Of a stretch of DNA of 64,000 nucleotides, positions 43,020 through 52,979 are shown piece by piece. Source of the stretch: Pempheris klunzingeri (Eukaryota; Chordata; Actinopteri; Acropomatiformes; Pempheridae); assembly GCF_042242105.1 (NCBI RefSeq), contig NC_092028.1, positions 14,121,338 to 14,185,337 on the forward strand, written 5' to 3'. Made by a program: the position numbers and the translations under genes. Below the pieces are notes generated by a model, which worked only from the letters and a program-made list of their open reading frames with translations, was not told the DNA's origin and did not search any database. Each line of letters opens with the position of its first letter. Position 1 is the first letter of the stretch.

Positions 43020-43465
43020 ATGATGGACTGTAGGACAGGACTGCTGCTCTTAACTATCTGCTGGGCAGGTGAGGATTTTCTCTCATCTCGATGTGACATT
43101 TTTCATTTGTGCTGCCAACATAACACATTACATGCATATCTTTTTTGGTCTTACAGGTGTTGATGGTCAGACTCTGACTGAATCTGAACCAGTAATCAAA
43201 AGGCCTGGAGAATCCCACAAATTGACCTGTACAGGCTCGGGATTCACATTCAGCAGCTACGATATGCACTGGGTCAGACAGGTTCCTGGAAAAGGACTGG
43301 AGTGGGTTGCCTGGATTGATGATGGCAGTGGTAGCAGCAAATCCTACTCTCAGTCAGTCCAAGGCCACTTCACCATCTCCAAAGACAACAGCAGACAGCA
43401 GGTGTATCTGCAGATGAACAGCCTGAAGACTGAAGATTCTGCTGTTTATTATTGTGCTGGAGACT
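43020..43465 (+). CDS. IGHV: IGHV family A V gene, atypical FR3
   Basis: Leader 43020-43068, intron 88 bases of a different sequence type (acceptor GGTCTTACAG), V exon 43157-43465. CDR1 GFTFSSYD with [13 protein letters not shown]2 [11 protein letters not shown]3 has two rare changes, QGHFTISKD for QGRFTISRD, and the V ends CAGDS rather than CARDS. The RSS is CACAGTG (43466-43472), 23 bp, ACAAAATCC (43496-43504). The frame is intact. The lost Arg residues normally form the FR3 salt bridge and the CDR3 base, so folding may be weaker. Confidence 0.94.
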
Positions 43466-43504
43466 CACAGTGACTGGAGTTGGTTGAGCAGCTGTACAAA
43501 ATCC

Positions 43505-43581
43505 TACAGTACTCATCTTTCAGGCTCATAGAGCTCAAGCATTGACATATTTTGATAGAAATTTTAGCATCTTAAACGCCA
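43505..43581 (+). other. A-type downstream flank
   Basis: Truncated at the Tc1 element. Confidence 0.55.
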
Positions 43582-44415
43582 TATATAGTACCAGTCAAAA
43601 GTTCGAACACACCTTCTAATTCTATTCTTTTTTAAAATTTTCATTATATTCTACAAGGGGCAGCATGGTGGTGCTGTGGTTAGCACTGTTGCCTCACAGC
43701 AAGAAGGTTCCAGGTTCGAATCCCGGTTTGAACCCGGGGTCTTTCTGTGTGGAGTTTGCATGTTCTCCCCATGCTAGCGTGGGTTCTCTCCGGGTACTCC
43801 GGCTTCCTCCCACAATCCAAAGACATGCACATTAGGTTAATTGGTAACTCTAAATTGCCCGTAGGTGTGAGTGTGAAAGGTTGTCTGTCTCTGTATGTGG
43901 CCCTGCGATTGGCTGGCGACCAGTCCAGGGTGTACCCCACCTCTCGCCCAATGTCAGCTGGGATAGGTTCCATCTCCAGCTCCCCCGCGACCCTCATGGA
44001 TAAGCGGTATAGAAAATGAGATGAGATGAGATGAGATTATATTCTACATTGCAGATTTATATTGAGAATATCAAAACTATGAAGGAACACATATGGCATT
44101 ATATAGTCAACAAAAAACTATTAAACAAACCAGAATATGTTTTATGTTTTAGATGCTTCAAAATAGCCACCTTTTCCTTTGATGGCAGCTTTGCACAAAT
44201 TCTCTCCATCAGCTTCATGAGGTAGCCACCTGGAATGGTTCTCAATTAACATGTGGATTTTGTCAAGACTTATTTTGTGGAATTTCTTGCCTTCTTAATG
44301 TGTTTCAGATCATCAGTTGTGTTGTGCGGAGGTAGGGTAGGTATACAGTTCTATACAGTGAATAGCCCTATTTGACTACTATTAAAATCCAAATTACGGC
44401 AAGAACCCCTCAACT
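43582..44415 (+). mobile_element. Tc1/mariner transposon fragment, split by a SINE
   Basis: The left end TAGTACCAGTCAAAAGTTCG and the inner text (AAACCAGAATATGTTTTATG, ATGGCAGCTTTGCACA, TTTCTTGCCTTCTTAATGTG) are typical of fish Tc1-like elements. The right side is cut at CCCCTCAACT near 44415, so the transposase body and the other terminal repeat are missing. The SINE at 43656 interrupts it. Confidence 0.75.
43656..44035 (+). mobile_element. tRNA-derived SINE with 13-bp target-site duplication
   Basis: The head has a pol III B box GGTTCGAATCC (near 43712) and an A-box-like GTGGTTAGCAC. The body carries the fish-wide GTTTGCATGTTCTCCCC, TCCGGCTTCCTCCCACA and TAATTGGTAACTCTAAATTG blocks. The tail is (GAGAT)n at 44018-44035. 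Flanking repeats ATTATATTCTACA at 43643-43655 and 44036-44048 are identical, showing a fairly recent insertion. Confidence 0.85.
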
Positions 44416-44808
44416 GAGTATGGGCAGGAAGCCCCACGGTCAGAATGGAAGACACCTCCCAGAGTGGTTGAGAATGAACGAGCTAAGATCCTGTGGGACT
44501 TCCAGATCCAGACAGACCAGATCCAGACAGACAGCAACATCAGGAAGAAGGAACATGAGAAGCTTGGAAAAAAGGCTGTAAGAGGAGCTGGAAAAGATGT
44601 GGGGATTAAAGGCAACAGTGGTGCCAGTGGTGATCAGAGCACTCATCCACAAACTGGCTCCATCAGACTCCAGGTACTTTATCTGAGGTCTCTGTCCAGA
44701 AGAGTGCAATCATAACAACAGCTAAGATACTGCACAGAACCCTCAAAGTCCCAGGCCTCTGGAAGAGAACCAGAGCTCGAGGAAGACACACCACCATACC
44801 CAGGGTGA
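44416..44808 (+). mobile_element. LINE coding fragment (3' part)
   Basis: The text translates to pieces like VENERAKILWDFQIQT, NIRKKEHEKLGKK and TAKILHRTLKVPGLW, typical of the C-terminal region of fish non-LTR reverse transcriptases. It is the same relic as 51587-52340 but lacks the first about 435 bases. Degraded. Confidence 0.6.
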
Positions 44809-44962
44809 CATGATGCAGACTGTTTGCTTCACCAAACAGTAACTGAGAGTCAAATCCAGTTCCTCCCTGTGAGGAGGAGTCAATGCAAAACTCAGATGTC
44901 TTCCACCTCTACTTATCTGACTGCAGAGAGGATGACAGAGAACAGTGGACACACAGTTGAAC
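44809..44962 (+). promoter_or_regulatory. A promoter
   Basis: Octamer-like ATGCAAAA 44883-44890 with the CTCCCTGTGAGGAG motif just upstream. Confidence 0.75.
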
Positions 44963-45510
44963 ATGATGGACTGTAGGACAGGACTGCTGCTCTTAACTAT
45001 CTGCTGGGCAGGTGAAGATTTTCTCTTATCTCGATGTGACATTTTTCATTTGTGCTGCCAGCATAACACATTACATGCATATCTTTTTTGGTCTTACAGG
45101 TGTTGATGGACAGGTGAAGATATCCACAGACCTAAACCTTACACAGTTTATACTTGTGTCAACAGCATATTTCACTTGATGTGTATTCATTCTCTTGACA
45201 GGTGTTGATGGTCAGACTCTGACTGAATCTGAACCAGCTGTTAAAAGGCCTGGAGAATCCCACAAATTGACCTGTACAGCCTCTGGATTCACATTCAGCG
45301 ACTACTATATGCACTGGATCAGACAGGCTCCTGGAAAAGGACTGGAGTGGGTTTCAAGGATTGAGAGTGGCAGTGGTAGCAGCAAACTCTACTCTCAGTC
45401 AGTCCAAGGCCGCTTCACCATCTCCAGAGACAACAGCAGACAGCAGCTGTATCTGCAGATGAACAGCCTGAAGACTGAAGATTCTGCTGTTTATTATTGT
45501 GCCAGAGACT
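44963..45510 (+). CDS. IGHV: IGHV family A V gene, double acceptor, RSS spacer collapsed
   Basis: Leader 44963-45011, intron 190 bases, V exon 45202-45510. The intron is a head-to-tail join of two A introns. A first acceptor (CTTACAG at 45093-45099) is followed by 14 bases and a second donor at 45114; using that mini-exon would shift frame and hit TGA. CDR1 [11 protein letters not shown]2 IESGSGSSK, core intact. The RSS is broken: CACAGTG (45511-45517), only 5 bases, ACAAAATAC (45523-45531). Coding-competent but unlikely to rearrange. Confidence 0.93.
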
Positions 45511-45531
45511 CACAGTGACTGTACAAAATAC

Positions 45532-46320
45532 TATAGTATCTTTAAGCCCAAGTATGAAGCATTCTTCAAAGTACACTTTATTCCATCTATTTTTTGATAG
45601 ATATACTTGTAAATATTATTTCATACTACATAATATTACATTACATATATACATCCATATCTTAAATAATGCATTATATGAAATCATAACTGTTGTTTCT
45701 GATAAATATTTTATTAAACATTAATACAATAAACAAAAAGAATAAATATCACTTGTTCAAACAAGTTCTTCTATCAATTAAGAAACACTAATGTCTCTAA
45801 TCTATGTTGAAAACATAATGCTGCAGTTTCTTTTATAAGGCTAGTGAGCAAGTAAATGAATAAATAAATGCTGCAATACAAAAAAGCTGTTCACACATCG
45901 TTGATGATGAATCTGATATAGGAGAGATTCAGAGTGAATCAGCTCACATCATATTTAAAGTGGGTTTGAAATGTGAAAACATGCCAAACACACTGGCACA
46001 CATGGCTTATAGCAAGCAACATTCTTGGTTTGCTGCCTTTGTTTCTGTGTGTGCACACCATCATAGTTGATGCAAAGCTGATTTTAATCAGTATGTTTCC
46101 CATTATCCATGATTCATGATAATATTCACATTAACAATAAGAATAATGATTATTAATGATCATATGATGTTTTCATTATGAATTCTTCTCAGTTAGACCA
46201 ACGCTGATGTTTCATATGTTGATTCTATGCAAACTCAGTGACCTTCCTCATTACTCAGCTATAAAAACTTCACATCAGGCCGTCAGTGGAGTTCACAGCA
46301 CGGCAGTTTCAGCATCAAAC
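45532..46320 (+). promoter_or_regulatory. A-to-B spacer with B promoter
   Basis: Same class as 8236-9044. Octamer ATGCAAAC 46227-46234, TATAAAA 46260-46266. Confidence 0.78.
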
Positions 46321-46751
46321 ATGTTTTCTGTAGCTCTGCTGCTGCTGATGGCAGCTGGATGTGAGTCTCTCTGGATTTGTTTAAGTCGATAGTTCTTCAT
46401 TTGCTGTATAACTTGATTGTTTGTTCCAAAACATTTTCTTTTTTTTAGCTGGTGTGAAGTGTGAGCAGTTGACACAGCCAGCCTCTGTGACTGTGCAGCC
46501 TGGTCAGCGTCTGACCATCACCTGTCAGGTCTCTTATTCTGTGAGCAGCTACTACACAGCTTGGATCAGACAGCCTGCAGGGAAAGGACTGGAGTGGATT
46601 GGAAGTGCAGCTGCTGGATCCACCACATACTACAAAGATTCACTAAAGAACAAGTTCAGTATGAGCACAGACTCTTCCAGCAACACAGTGACTCTAAACG
46701 GACAGAATGTGCAGCCTGAAGACTCTGCTGTGTATTACTGTGCCAGACACC
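46321..46751 (+). CDS. IGHV: IGHV family B V gene with shifted splice acceptor
   Basis: Leader 46321-46360 (MFSVALLLLMAAG). The usual acceptor AACAG|GTGTG is changed to AGCTG|GTGTG. An AG three bases upstream (46447-46448) can serve instead, making the V exon 46449-46751 and adding one codon: the junction reads S-G-V-K-C instead of C-V-K-C. CDR1 YSVSSYY, CDR2 AAAGSTT, FR3 SMSTDSSS. The RSS is CACAGTA (46752-46758), 23 bp, ACAAAAACC (46782-46790). Functional if the new acceptor is used. Confidence 0.9.
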
Positions 46752-46790
46752 CACAGTAACACAAACCATCAGTAGACCTGAACAAAAACC

Positions 46791-47729
46791 CCTCAGAGCT
46801 TGAACACTCGTAGCATGAAGCCACCAGAGGAGGAGCCCTCAGACCACTAATGATTTCAGGACCTGTTCACTGTTAAAGAGAGAAACAGACATCTAGAAAT
46901 GAAAAAGTAAAAGGAATATAACATTGTTCACTATAATATACATCAATAATAATAACATTATTATTAAATATACTATGTTTTTCTAAAAAGTGTTTTCTTT
47001 GTCTGACTCAGTATTTATGTAAATTAATAACAGCATCATTTCAGCTCACAGCAGTGTTTAAAAAAGCTTTTCATCTGACAAGAAATGAAACATAACACTA
47101 ATCTACCTGCAGACAGGATGAGAAACCTTTTAGCTGTTGCTTTAATTTTGGTTTTAGGGTTACAAAGTAACATATCTTAAATGTAGTTTTAGACTATTTA
47201 ATTTTATTGACTGAAAAACACAGGTATTCATGGCTGCTTTGTACCGACTGGTCACATGTTTTTTCTGAATTTGTTTTTAGTTTACTGCTTAAGTCACTTA
47301 TTAATGGGGATTTTGCCTCTTGATGTCATGAAAGGGTGCGACTTAGGAACACTTTGTCATAAAATAAAGAGTATAACATTTGTTATGGTGATAATTGTTC
47401 TTTTTTTCAATAGAAATGTATCTTAAAATTGATGAACTATTGTCAGAGTCTTTACATGATGCAGACTGTGCTTAATAAATAAATGAAATAACGTATATAA
47501 TGTAAACATTTTGCACAACTGATGCTGAAACATGCAAGAAGGACTAGTGGAGGAAAGAATCATGTTCAGGAAAGATTCATTCTTTCACTTTCACCAAACA
47601 AAGACTGATGTTAAAGTCAAATCCAGTTCCTCCCTGTGAAGAGGAGTCAATGCAAAACTCAGATGTCTTCCACCTCTACTTATCTGACTGCAGAGAGGAT
47701 GACAGAGAACAGTGGACACACAGTTGAAC
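46791..47729 (+). other. B-to-A spacer with A promoter
   Basis: Same class as 27090-28033. Octamer-like ATGCAAAA 47650-47657. The upstream palindrome has one change here (GTGAAGAGGAG). Confidence 0.7.
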
Positions 47730-48172
47730 ATGATGGACTGTAGGACAGGACTGCTGCTCTTAACTATCTGCTGGGCAGGTGAAGATATCCACAGACCTAA
47801 ACCTTACACAGTTTATACTTGTGTCAACAGCATATTTCACTTGATGTGTATTCATTCTCTTGACAGGTGTTGATGGTCAGACTCTGACTGAATCTGAACC
47901 AGCTGTTAAAAGGCCTGGAGAATCCCACAAATTGACCTGTACAACCTCTGGATTCACATTCAGTGACTACTGGATGAGCTGGGTCAGACAGGCTCCTGGA
48001 AAAGGACTGGAGTGGATCGCTTTCATCAGCACTGACAGTAGCAGCAAATTCTACTCTCAGTCAGTTCAAGGCCGCTTCACCATCTCCAGAGACAACAGCA
48101 GACAGCAGCTGTATCTGCAGATGAACAGCCTGAAGACTGAAGATTCTGCTGTTTATTATTGTGCCAAAGACT
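47730..48172 (+). CDS. IGHV: IGHV family A V gene, intact
   Basis: Leader 47730-47778, intron 88 bases, V exon 47867-48172. CDR1 GFTFSDYW with MSWVRQ, CDR2 ISTDSSSK, V end CAKDS (Lys for Arg). The RSS is CACAGTG (48173-48179), a 23-bp spacer ending GC rather than GT, ACAAAATCC (48203-48211). Paired with the B gene at 48991. Confidence 0.96.
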
Positions 48173-48211
48173 CACAGTGACTGGAGTTGGTTGAGCAGCT
48201 GCACAAAATCC

Positions 48212-48990
48212 TACAGTATCTTTCAGCCCAAGTATGAAGCATTCTTCAAAGTACACTTTATCTTTCTTTTTTATTTATGTATATATTTATATATATAATT
48301 TTATACTACATAATATTACATAACATATATACATGCATATAATGCAATATATGAAATCATAACTATTGTTTCTGATAATTATTATTATTAAATATTAATA
48401 CAATAAACAAAAAGAATAAATATCACTTGTTCATACAAGTTCTTCTATCAATTAAGAAACACTAATGTCTGTAATTCTTGTTGAAAACATAATGCTACAG
48501 TTTCTTTTATAAGTCTAGTGAGCAAGTAGATGAATAAATAAATGCTGCAATACAAAAAAGCTGTTCACACATTGTTGATGATGAATCTGATATAGGAGAG
48601 ATTCAGAGTGAATCAGTTCTTTCAGGAAAACAGCTCACATCATATTTAAAGTGGGTTTGAAATGTGAAAACATGCCAAACACACTGGCACACATGGCTTA
48701 TAGCAAGCAACATTCTTGGTTTGCTGCTTTTGTTTCTGTGTGTGCACACCATCATAGTTGATGCAAAGCTGATTTATGCTAATTCATGATAATATTCACA
48801 TTAACAATAAGAATAATGATTATTAATGATCATATGATGTTTTCATTATGAATTCTTCTCAGTTAGACCAACGCTGATGTTTCACATGTTGATTCTATGC
48901 AAACTCAGTGACCTTCCTCATTACTCAGCTATAAAAACTTCACATCAGGCCGTCAGTGGAGTTCACAGCACGTCAGTTTCAGCATCAACC
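48212..48990 (+). promoter_or_regulatory. A-to-B spacer with B promoter
   Basis: Same class as 8236-9044, but about 25 bases are lost near 48777. Octamer ATGCAAAC 48897-48904, TATAAAA 48930-48936. Confidence 0.78.
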
Positions 48991-49418
48991 ATGTTTTCTG
49001 TAGCTCTGCTGCTGCTGTTGGCAGCTGGATGTGAGTCTCTCTGGATTTGTTCAAGTCAAAAGTTCTTCATTTGCTGTATAACTTGATTGTTTGTTCCAAA
49101 ACATTTTCTTTTTTTTAACAGGTGTGAAGTGTGAACAGTTGACACAGCCAGCCTCTGTGACTGTGCAGCCTGGTCAGCGTCTGACCATCACCTGTCAGGT
49201 CTCTTATTCTGTGGGCAGCTACTACACAGCTTGGATCAGACAGCCTGCAGGGAAAGGACTGGAGTGGATTGGAATGAAATCCACTGGAGCTTCATACTAC
49301 AAAGATTCACTAAAGAACAAGTTCAGTATCGACTTAGACTCTTCCAGCAACACAGCGACTCTAAACGGACAGAATGTGCAGCCTGAAGACTCTGCTGTGT
49401 ATTACTGTGCCAGACACC
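48991..49418 (+). CDS. IGHV: IGHV family B V gene, intact
   Basis: Leader 48991-49030, intron 91 bases, V exon 49122-49418. CDR1 YSVGSYY, CDR2 KSTGAS, V end CARHP. The RSS is CACAGTA (49419-49425), 23 bp, ACAAAAACC (49449-49457). All core residues are present. Confidence 0.96.
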
Positions 49419-49457
49419 CACAGTAACACAAACCATCAGTAGACCTGAACAAAAACC

Positions 49458-49935
49458 CCTCAGAGCCTGAACACTTGTAGCATGAAGCCACCAGAGGAGG
49501 AGCCCTCAGACCACTAATGATTTCAGGACCTGTTCACTGCCAAAGAGAGAAACAGACATCTTTACTAATAGCAATCAACAATAAACTGAACAACAAAGAG
49601 CACTGAACAAAGGACCAGATGTTGATTGCACAACAGAACTTCTTGCAAAATAAATCCTAAGAAGTTGATTTTAGACTTCAAGCTGAAGCACAGCAGCTTA
49701 TCTCAAGACACTGAGGTGTTTTCATACACCTACTTGGCAATGCACCTGAGTCTGGTAGGACTAACAACAGCTCCTCCTCTTAGCTCCAGTCTGACCCACG
49801 TTCATATCCCATGTTTCATTCCCACACCAACTCAGTAATCTGTCTAGTGACGCACTTATTAAGAATTCACATGAGACTTGCACTGGAGGTTAAAGAGGAT
49901 CAGCAGCCCCAATCACTCCAACTTCAACAACAACT
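49458..49935 (+). other. Spacer with relic of D downstream flank
   Basis: After the B flank, about 49620-49725 (AAATAAATCC, AAGTTGATTTTAGACT, AAGCTGAAGCACAGCAGCT) matches the D flank at 37755-37825. No D gene remains, so one has been deleted. No clear octamer before the C relic. Confidence 0.55.
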
Positions 49936-50110
49936 ATGGCCTCCGTGGTTCTGAAGCTGCTGCTGCTGCTGGCAGATGGATCCTGTGAGAATCACAGTGG
50001 ATTCACACCAATAAACACATTAGAAACACTGAGTAGTCAAATTAATGATGGAGATTATATCGATTTCTGTTTCCAGGTGTGAACAGTATCAATCTCATCC
50101 AGACCTCAAT
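49936..50110 (+). pseudogene. IGHV family C relic: leader, intron and FR1 start only
   Basis: Leader exon 49936-49984 (MASVVLKLLLLLADGS), donor GTGAGA, 92-base intron, acceptor TTTCCAG, then VNSINLIQ (V exon from 50077). C homology ends near 50110. FR1-FR3 and the RSS are absent. The intron is retained, unlike the fused C genes. Confidence 0.8.
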
Positions 50111-50606
50111 CATCACGTTTTTACCCCCCACACACACTGCCAATTGTATCATCAGTGCAAAACTCATGTTATGAGTGTAAAAATCACTTCGCCTCCGACC
50201 AGGAACATGATACTGAACAGAACGTCATGTCAGTTATTATTCATCAAAGATATGTGTCATGATACTGCAGTTATGAGCAATAGAAACAAAGCTGAATATG
50301 TTTTTGCTTGTTGATTGTACCTTTTTTTTTGCACCATATGGATTTTATCATTTCTAGGAAGGAAGTCTTATTTAAAAAAAAGCTACAAAGCTTCATGTTT
50401 TGTTTTTTTCATATTTCATGAATCACATTAATTTAGCTGGAATGTTTTGTATCTATTCATCTTGCACTAAGCAAAAATCTATGACCAAGTCAACTCCAAT
50501 TCTCTCCTCCCTGTGAGGAGGAGTCAATGCAAAACTCAGATGTCTTCCACCTCTACTTATCTGACTGCAGAGAGGATGACAGAGAACAGTGGACACACAG
50601 TTGAAC
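50111..50606 (+). promoter_or_regulatory. Unassigned spacer and A promoter
   Basis: No recognisable content before the A promoter. Octamer-like ATGCAAAA 50527-50534. Confidence 0.65.
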
Positions 50607-51052
50607 ATGATGGACTGTAGGACAGGACTGCTGCTCTTAACTATCTGCTGGGCAGGTGAAGATATCCACAGACCTAAACCTTACACAGTTTATATTTGTG
50701 TCAACAGCACATTTCACTTGATGTGTATCCATTCTCTTGACAGGTGTTGATGGTCAGACTCTGACTGAATCTGAACCAGCTGTTAAAAGGCCTGGAGAAT
50801 CCCACAAATTGACCTGTACAGGCTCTGGATTCACATTCAGTGACTACTATATGCACTGGATCAGACAGGCTCCTGGAAAAGGACTGGAGTGGGTTTCAAG
50901 GATTGACAGTGGCAGTGGTAGCAGCAAACTCTACTCTCAGTCAGTCCAAGGCCGCTTCACCATCTCCAGAGACAACAGCAGACAGCAGGTGTATCTGCAG
51001 ATGAACAGCCTGAAGACTGAAGATTCTGCTGTTTATTATTGTGCCAGACACT
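50607..51052 (+). CDS. IGHV: IGHV family A V gene, intact
   Basis: Leader 50607-50655, intron 88 bases, V exon 50744-51052. CDR1 GFTFSDYY with MHWIRQ, CDR2 IDSGSGSSK (long class), FR2 end EWVSR, V end CARHS. The body is close to the gene at 44963, but here the RSS is whole: CACAGTG (51053-51059), 23 bp, ACAAAATCC (51083-51091). The B gene that normally follows is missing. Confidence 0.96.
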
Positions 51053-51091
51053 CACAGTGACTGGAGTTGGTTGAGCAGCTGTACAAAATCC

Positions 51092-51448
51092 TACAGTATC
51101 TTTCAGCCCAAGTATGAAGCATTCTTCAAAGTACACTTTATCTTTCTCTTTTATTTATGTGTATATTTGTATATATTATTTTATACTACATAATATTACA
51201 TTACATATATACATGCATATCTTTAAATAATGCATTCTTTGAAATCACAAATATTGTTTCTGATAAATATTATTATTAAACATTAATACAATAAACAAAA
51301 AGAATAAATATCACTTGTTCATACAAGTTCTTCTATCAATTAAGAAACATTAATGTCTGTAATTCATGTTGAAAACATAATGCTGCAGTTTATTTTCTAA
51401 GGCTAGTGAGCAAGTAAATTAATAAATAAATGAAATACAAAAAAGCTG
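51092..51448 (+). other. Truncated A-to-B spacer
   Basis: The first about 355 bases of the 8236-9044 class, ending abruptly at AAAAAGCTGT where the Tc1 cassette begins. Confidence 0.65.
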
Positions 51449-51586
51449 TATTCTATACAGTGAATAGTCCTGTTTGACTACTGTCCAAATCCAAATTACG
51501 GCAAGAACCCCTCAACTAAGTAAAGAGAAACAACAGTCCTTAAGTACTTTAAGACATGGATAGCTCAGTAGGAAACACTGCTGACT
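51449..51586 (+). mobile_element. Tc1/mariner transposon fragment
   Basis: TTTGACTACTGTCCAAATCC, CAAGAACCCCTCAACTAAG and CAGTCCTTAAGTACTTTAAG follow the 5' part of fish Tc1-like transposons. It joins the same element's text at 44340-44415. No terminal repeats. Confidence 0.65.
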
Positions 51587-52340
51587 GGCATGACACTTAT
51601 ATCAAGCATCCCATATGCAAGGTCCTTGGTGCTATTAGCCCACCTCAGGATGAGTGAAGCCACAACAACAGTTATAACTGCTTTGTAAGGTCCACATCAG
51701 TTGTTGGGGAACCAGGACAACGTGATGAGAAATGGACTACTGTGACAAATCATAGGTGGAAAAGGGCTAAGAATGTGGATCTGTTGGACTGCTACGACCA
51801 AGATCAAAAGCAGCAAGGATCTACCACACCTGACAGGACCCCATGTGCAGGCTTTGTGAAGATGCTCCTGAAACATTGTGTAAGATGCAGGCAGCATACA
51901 TGGGACGCCATAACCAAGTGGCTGACATAGTGTACAGGAACATCTACAGAGTATGGGCGGGAAGCCCCACGGTCAGAATGGAAGACACCTCCCAGAGTGG
52001 TTGAGAATGAACGAGCTAAGATCCTGTGGGACTTCCAGATCCAGACAGACCAGATCCAGACAGACAGCAACATCAGGAAGAAGGAACATGAGAAGCTTGG
52101 GAAAAAAAGGCTGTAAGAGGAGCTGGAAAAGATGTGGGGATTAAAGGCAACAGTGGTGCCAGTGGTGATCAGAGCACTCATCCACAAACTGGCTCCATCA
52201 GACTCCAGGTACTATATCTGAGGTCTCTGTCCAGAAGAGTGCAATCATAATAACAGCTAAGATACTGCACAGAACCCTCAAAGTCCCAGGCCTCTGGAAG
52301 AGAACCAGAGCTCGAGGAAGACACACCACCATACCCAGGG
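51587..52340 (+). mobile_element. LINE coding fragment (3' part), longest copy
   Basis: It translates in pieces to a non-LTR reverse-transcriptase C-terminus: a Cys-rich MCRLCEDAPET near 51845, then ERAKILWDFQIQTDQ, NIRKKEHEKLG, VVIRALIHK and TAKILHRTLKVPGLW. It is frameshifted and has no upstream reverse-transcriptase core. The family within the LINEs is not resolved. Confidence 0.6.
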
Positions 52341-52497
52341 TGACATGATGCAGACTGTTTGCTTCACCAAACAGTAACTGAGAGTCAAATCCAGTTCCTC
52401 CCTGTGAGGAGGAGTCAATGCAAAACTCAGATGTCTTCCACCTCTACTTATCTGACTGCAGAGAGGATGACAGAGAACAGTGGACACACAGTTGAAC
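52341..52497 (+). promoter_or_regulatory. A promoter
   Basis: Octamer-like ATGCAAAA 52418-52425. Nearly identical to 44809-44962. Confidence 0.75.
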
Positions 52498-52940
52498 ATG
52501 ATGGACTGTAGGACAGGACTGCTGCTCTTAACTATCTGCTGGGCAGGTGAAGATATCCACAGACCTAAACCTTACACAGTTTATATTTGTGTCAACAGCA
52601 TATTTCACTTGATGTGTATTCATTCTCTTGACAGGTGTTGATGGTCAGACTCTGACTGAATCTGAACCAGCTGTTAAAAGGCCTGGAGAATCCCACAAAT
52701 TGACCTGTACAGCCTCTGGATTCACATTCAGCAGCTACTGGATGCACTGGGTCAGACAGGCTCCTGGAAAAGGACTGGAGTGGATCGCTTACATCACCAC
52801 TGACAGTAGCGGCAAATACTACTCTCAGTCAGTTCAAGGCCGCTTCACCATCTCCAGAGACAACAGCAGACAGCAGCTGTATCTGCAGATGAACAGCCTG
52901 AAGACTGAAGATTCTGCTGTTTATTATTGTGCCAGACACT
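52498..52940 (+). CDS. IGHV: IGHV family A V gene, intact
   Basis: Leader 52498-52546, intron 88 bases, V exon 52635-52940. CDR1 GFTFSSYW with MHWVRQ, CDR2 ITTDSSGK, V end CARHS. The RSS is CACAGTG (52941-52947), 23 bp ending GC as at 48173, ACAAAATCC (52971-52979). The shared spacer variant groups it with the gene at 47730. Confidence 0.96.
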
Positions 52941-52979
52941 CACAGTGACTGGAGTTGGTTGAGCAGCTGCACAAAATCC

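Noticed and set aside
43656-43740. Possible tRNA gene (B box and A-box-like motifs)
   Set aside because: The boxes belong to a SINE head with a GAGAT tail and target-site duplication; no cloverleaf or anticodon arm is evident.
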